In this document: positions 5,735 to 7,678 of the stretch, one piece after another | Layout of the letters: each line of letters starts with the position of its first letter | How positions within the stretch are numbered: the first letter of the stretch is position 1 | Origin: Loktanella sp. | GTDB taxonomy: Bacteria > Pseudomonadota > Alphaproteobacteria > Rhodobacterales > Rhodobacteraceae | Assembly (NCBI GenBank): GCA_003551805.1 | Contig: PUNR01000372.1 | Span: forward strand, 1 to 7,678 | Reading direction: 5' to 3' | DNA length: 7,678 nt | The notes under the pieces: model-generated | The model's database searches: none | What the model was told of the DNA's origin: nothing | The model's input: the letters and a program-made list of their open reading frames with translations, nothing else | Translations under genes and position numbers: made by a program

Positions 5735-6196
5735 ATGAAGTTAAGCACAAAAGGCCGATATGCGATGGTGGCTTTGGCCGATCTGGCGCTGCAGCCTGCT
5801 GACGCGCTGGTCAATCTGACCGAAATTTCCAAGCGGCAGGATATTTCCTTGCCCTATCTGGAGCAGCTTTTTGTGAAACTGCGCCGGGCGGGATTGGTGG
5901 ATTCTGTGCGCGGTCCGGGTGGCGGCTACCGGTTGGCACGACCAGCGTCGGAAATTCGCGTGGCCGAAATTCTGGGTGCGGTGGATGAAACTGTATCGGC
6001 GATGCATAAGGGCGCGGGCGCGTCGGGTGGTGCGTCTGGTAGTCGTGCGCAATCACTGACAAACCGGCTGTGGGAAGGGTTAAGCGCGCATGTATATGTA
6101 TTCTTGCATCAGGCGCGGTTGTCAGACGTGGTCAGCAATGGGCTGGCACCTTGTCCAGCGGTCCCAGCATTGTTCGAGGTCGTCGATGAGGAGTGA
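5735..6196 (+). CDS. iscR: Rrf2-family iron-sulfur regulator IscR, lacking canonical Cys ligands
   Basis: A 153-residue transcription factor controlling iron-sulfur cluster biogenesis. The N-terminal winged helix is close to E. coli IscR: KLSTKGRYAMVALADLAL at the start, then ISLPYLEQLFVKLRRAGLV and SVRGPGGGYRLA (57-68), with the dimerisation helix after GAVDETVSA. Where E. coli has Cys92, Cys98, Cys104 and His107, this protein has KGAGASGGASGSRAQSL (92-108) with no Cys or His in place. The only Cys is C140 in LAPCPAVP, near the C-terminus. I chose ATG 5735, with AGGG 7 bases upstream, over an in-frame ATG at 5681 that would add 18 unalignable residues. It heads the suf operon, and its promoter carries a probable self-binding site. 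Confidence 0.92.
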   Translation: MKLSTKGRYAMVALADLALQPADALVNLTEISKRQDISLPYLEQLFVKLRRAGLVDSVRGPGGGYRLARPASEIRVAEILGAVDETVSAMHKGAGASGGASGSRAQSLTNRLWEGLSAHVYVFLHQARLSDVVSNGLAPCPAVPALFEVVDEE

Positions 6197-6205
6197 ACAT
6201 CGTCA

Positions 6206-6263
6206 GGGGGCTTTGCCCCCGGCCCGTGCGGGCCTCCCCCAGGATATTTATGCTCGGACGATG
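6206..6263 (+). repeat. Dispersed intergenic repeat, copy 2, with two GC hairpins
   Basis: Two adjacent perfect hairpins, GGGGGCTTTGCCCCC (6206-6220) and GGCCCGTGCGGGCC (6221-6234), are followed by CCCCC, GGATATTT (6242-6249) and CTCGGACGATG (6253-6263). It shares its right half with copy 1 at 3950-3994. It fills almost the whole gap between the iscR stop and the desulfurase ATG. The ATG at 6266 starts three bases after the repeat, so the repeat provides its translation initiation region. No long T run follows, so strong intrinsic termination is unlikely. Partial attenuation or mRNA processing that separates iscR from the suf genes is possible. Confidence 0.75.
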
Positions 6264-6265
6264 GG

Positions 6266-7297
6266 ATGAGGGCGTATCTGGATCATAATGCCACCACGCC
6301 TTTGCGCGCAGAGGCGCGGGCCGCGATGCTGGCGGCGATGGATGTGACGGGCAATCCGTCCTCTGTGCATGCCGAGGGGCGCGCGGCCAAGGCAATAGTG
6401 GAGCGTGCACGCACGCAGCTGGCCGAAGCCGTGGGTGCGGGCGAGGCGGATATCGTGTTTGTTTCGGGCGCGACAGAGGCGGCGGCGCTGGCACTTGCCG
6501 GGCGCGGATTGCAAGCAGGGCCGTTGGAACATGACGCTGTCCATGCTTGGGTCGATCCGGTTTTGGCAGTCGTGGACGGTGCGGTGCAGGTGACCGATCC
6601 GGCCCGCAGCACCTTGCAACTGGCCAATTCAGAGACGGGGATTGTGCAGCAGTTGCCGGCTAATCTGGCGGTGTCGGATATCACGCAAGGTTTTGGCCGG
6701 ATCCCTTTTTCCTATGCCTGGTCGGGTGTGCAGATTGTGTTTATGTCGGCGCATAAATTCGGTGGTCCCAAAGGTGTTGGGGCGTTAATCATGCCGCGCG
6801 GCCACGCGTTGCCTGCGCAGATCAAAGGTGGCGGGCAGGAAATGGGCCGCCGGTCGGGCACCGAGAATGTGATGGCCATTGCCGGAATGGGCGCTGCTGC
6901 GGCGGCAGCGCAGGCCGATCTTGCGGCAGGGCGTTGGGAACGGGTTGCGCAACTTAGAAATATTCTAGAAAAGGCCATTGAGGCTGCCGAAAAGAATACT
7001 ATTTTTGTAGGGAATGGTTTGGACCGGTTGCCGAACACGACGTGTTTCGTGACGCCGGGCTGGAAAGGCGAAACGCAGGTGATGGCGATGGATCTGGCAG
7101 GTTTTGCCGTTTCCGCCGGATCGGCCTGTTCGTCCGGCAAGGTCAAGCAAAGCCGCGTGTTGCGCGCGCTTGGTCTGGATGGCGATGCTGCAGCCTGTGC
7201 GCTGCGGGTATCGCTGGGGCTGGACACAACAGAAGAAGAGGTCTTGCGGTTTGCGCAGGCCTGGACAGAAAAACGCGCGCGGTTGCGTGCGGCATGA
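6266..7297 (+). CDS. Cysteine desulfurase, IscS/NifS type (short form)
   Basis: A PLP enzyme (class V aminotransferase fold) that takes sulfur from L-cysteine for iron-sulfur cluster assembly in the cytosol. Visible features: YLDHNATTP near the start, GATE (68-71), H89 in LEHDAV for PLP stacking, N121 in ANSETG, D138 and Q141 in SDITQG, the Schiff-base lysine K164 in MSAHKFGGPKG, RSGTEN (196-201), and the persulfide cysteine C288 in AGSACSSGK. At 343 residues it is shorter than IscS (about 400). Most of the loss is between H89 and N121, where IscS has about 20 more residues. The ATG at 6266 has only a poor ribosome site, formed by the repeat upstream. Rhodobacterales suf operons usually carry this gene next to iscR and a separate sufS downstream, so I do not call it sufS. 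An operator-like palindrome occurs at 6954-6968 inside the gene. Confidence 0.88.
   Translation: MRAYLDHNATTPLRAEARAAMLAAMDVTGNPSSVHAEGRAAKAIVERARTQLAEAVGAGEADIVFVSGATEAAALALAGRGLQAGPLEHDAVHAWVDPVLAVVDGAVQVTDPARSTLQLANSETGIVQQLPANLAVSDITQGFGRIPFSYAWSGVQIVFMSAHKFGGPKGVGALIMPRGHALPAQIKGGGQEMGRRSGTENVMAIAGMGAAAAAAQADLAAGRWERVAQLRNILEKAIEAAEKNTIFVGNGLDRLPNTTCFVTPGWKGETQVMAMDLAGFAVSAGSACSSGKVKQSRVLRALGLDGDAAACALRVSLGLDTTEEEVLRFAQAWTEKRARLRAA
6954..6968. promoter_or_regulatory. Intragenic palindrome resembling the iscR operator
   Basis: TTAGAA-ATA-TTCTAG inside the desulfurase gene matches the iscR promoter palindrome in arm sequence, arm length and 3-base centre, with one mismatch in the last position, and is also preceded by C. 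It encodes RNIL at residues 231-234. It could be an accessory IscR site, a roadblock, or chance. Confidence 0.35.
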
Positions 7298-7302
7298 GGG
7301 GA
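7296..7302 (+). promoter_or_regulatory. Ribosome binding site of sufB
   Basis: GAGGGGA ends 5 bases before the sufB ATG and overlaps the stop codon of the desulfurase. It is much stronger than the site in front of the desulfurase, suggesting more efficient translation of SufB. Confidence 0.75.
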
Positions 7303-7307
7303 ATAAA

Positions 7308-7678
7308 ATGACTGCTTTGGACAAAATCGAAGTCAAGGATGGTGTCGATCAGGAAACAGTCGATGCGGTCGCCGCCCTGTCAGGCACCTATAAACACGGC
7401 TGGGAAACCGAGATCGAGATGGATTACGCCCCCAAAGGCGTTAACCCCGATATCGTGCGGCTGATTTCATCCAAGAACGAAGAACCCGAATGGATGACCG
7501 AATGGCGCTTGCAAGCGTTCACGCGCTGGGAAAAAATGACAGAGCCGACTTGGGCGATGGTCAGCTATCCGAAAATAGATTTTCAGGATATCTATTATTA
7601 CGCCCGTCCCAAAAGCATGGCGATCAAGCCAAAATCGCTTGATGATGTCGACCCTAAGCTGCTGGCAACCTATGCCAA
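7308..7678 (+). CDS. sufB: Fe-S cluster assembly scaffold protein SufB (N-terminal part)
   Basis: SufB forms, with SufC and SufD, the SufBC2D scaffold on which iron-sulfur clusters are built in the cytosol. The 123 complete codons seen begin MTALDKIEVKDG and contain the family signature IVRLISSKNEEPEWMTEWRL (51-70, starting just after PD), followed by YPKIDFQDIYYYARPK (87-102). The frame stays open to the edge, and the family is usually about 470-510 residues, so roughly three quarters lies outside. The core region with the catalytic Cys is not in view. It starts 10 bases after the desulfurase stop with a strong ribosome site, so the two are in one operon. sufC and sufD are expected downstream by analogy with relatives. 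Confidence 0.95.
   Translation, partial: MTALDKIEVKDGVDQETVDAVAALSGTYKHGWETEIEMDYAPKGVNPDIVRLISSKNEEPEWMTEWRLQAFTRWEKMTEPTWAMVSYPKIDFQDIYYYARPKSMAIKPKSLDDVDPKLLATYA

Noticed and set aside
6283..6684. A 133-residue minus-strand frame opposite the desulfurase
   Set aside because: Antisense shadow of the conserved PLP-enzyme gene, with no initiation signal and an Ala/Ser-rich composition typical of such shadows.

Overview
The window looks like chromosomal DNA of a marine alphaproteobacterium of the Rhodobacterales (Roseobacter-like). The evidence is a fairly GC-rich composition, the gene order iscR - IscS/NifS-type cysteine desulfurase - sufB, an IscR without the usual cluster cysteines, a TTAGAA-N3-TTCTAA palindrome at the iscR promoter resembling the Rhodobacterales 'Iron-Rhodo-box', and two copies of a GC-hairpin/GGATATTT intergenic repeat that I associate with this order. 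I see no phage, insertion sequence, CRISPR array, tRNA or rRNA.

Left part (1-3980, all genes on the minus strand). A di-haem cytochrome c peroxidase runs off the left edge (start at 942). Its upstream region holds a perfect FNR-type box and a separate AT-rich inverted repeat. Upstream come a stand-alone TfoX C-terminal-domain protein, a possible 42-residue proline/lysine-rich small protein, and a long DeaD/CsdA-type DEAD-box RNA helicase with a basic, repeat-bearing tail.

Middle part (3981-5569, minus strand). Three tightly packed genes form a likely operon: an alpha/beta hydrolase, a 112-residue protein of unknown function and a YfbR/HDDC2-like HD-domain nucleotidase. A dispersed repeat sits at the 3' end and supplies the stop codon and last residues of the HD protein.

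Right part (5570-7678, plus strand). This is the start of the iron-sulfur cluster assembly (suf) operon: iscR, a short cysteine desulfurase, and sufB running off the right edge. The iscR promoter has a recognisable -35/-10 pair with the palindrome over the -10, which suggests repression by IscR itself. A second copy of the dispersed repeat, with two GC hairpins, lies between iscR and the desulfurase. A second palindrome of the same type lies inside the desulfurase gene.

Functionally the window joins oxygen and redox control (FNR box on the peroxidase gene) with iron-sulfur homeostasis (iscR/suf). Most genes are known families. The points deserving attention are the ligand-less IscR with its two candidate operators, the repeat elements at gene junctions, and the small ORF behind the helicase.
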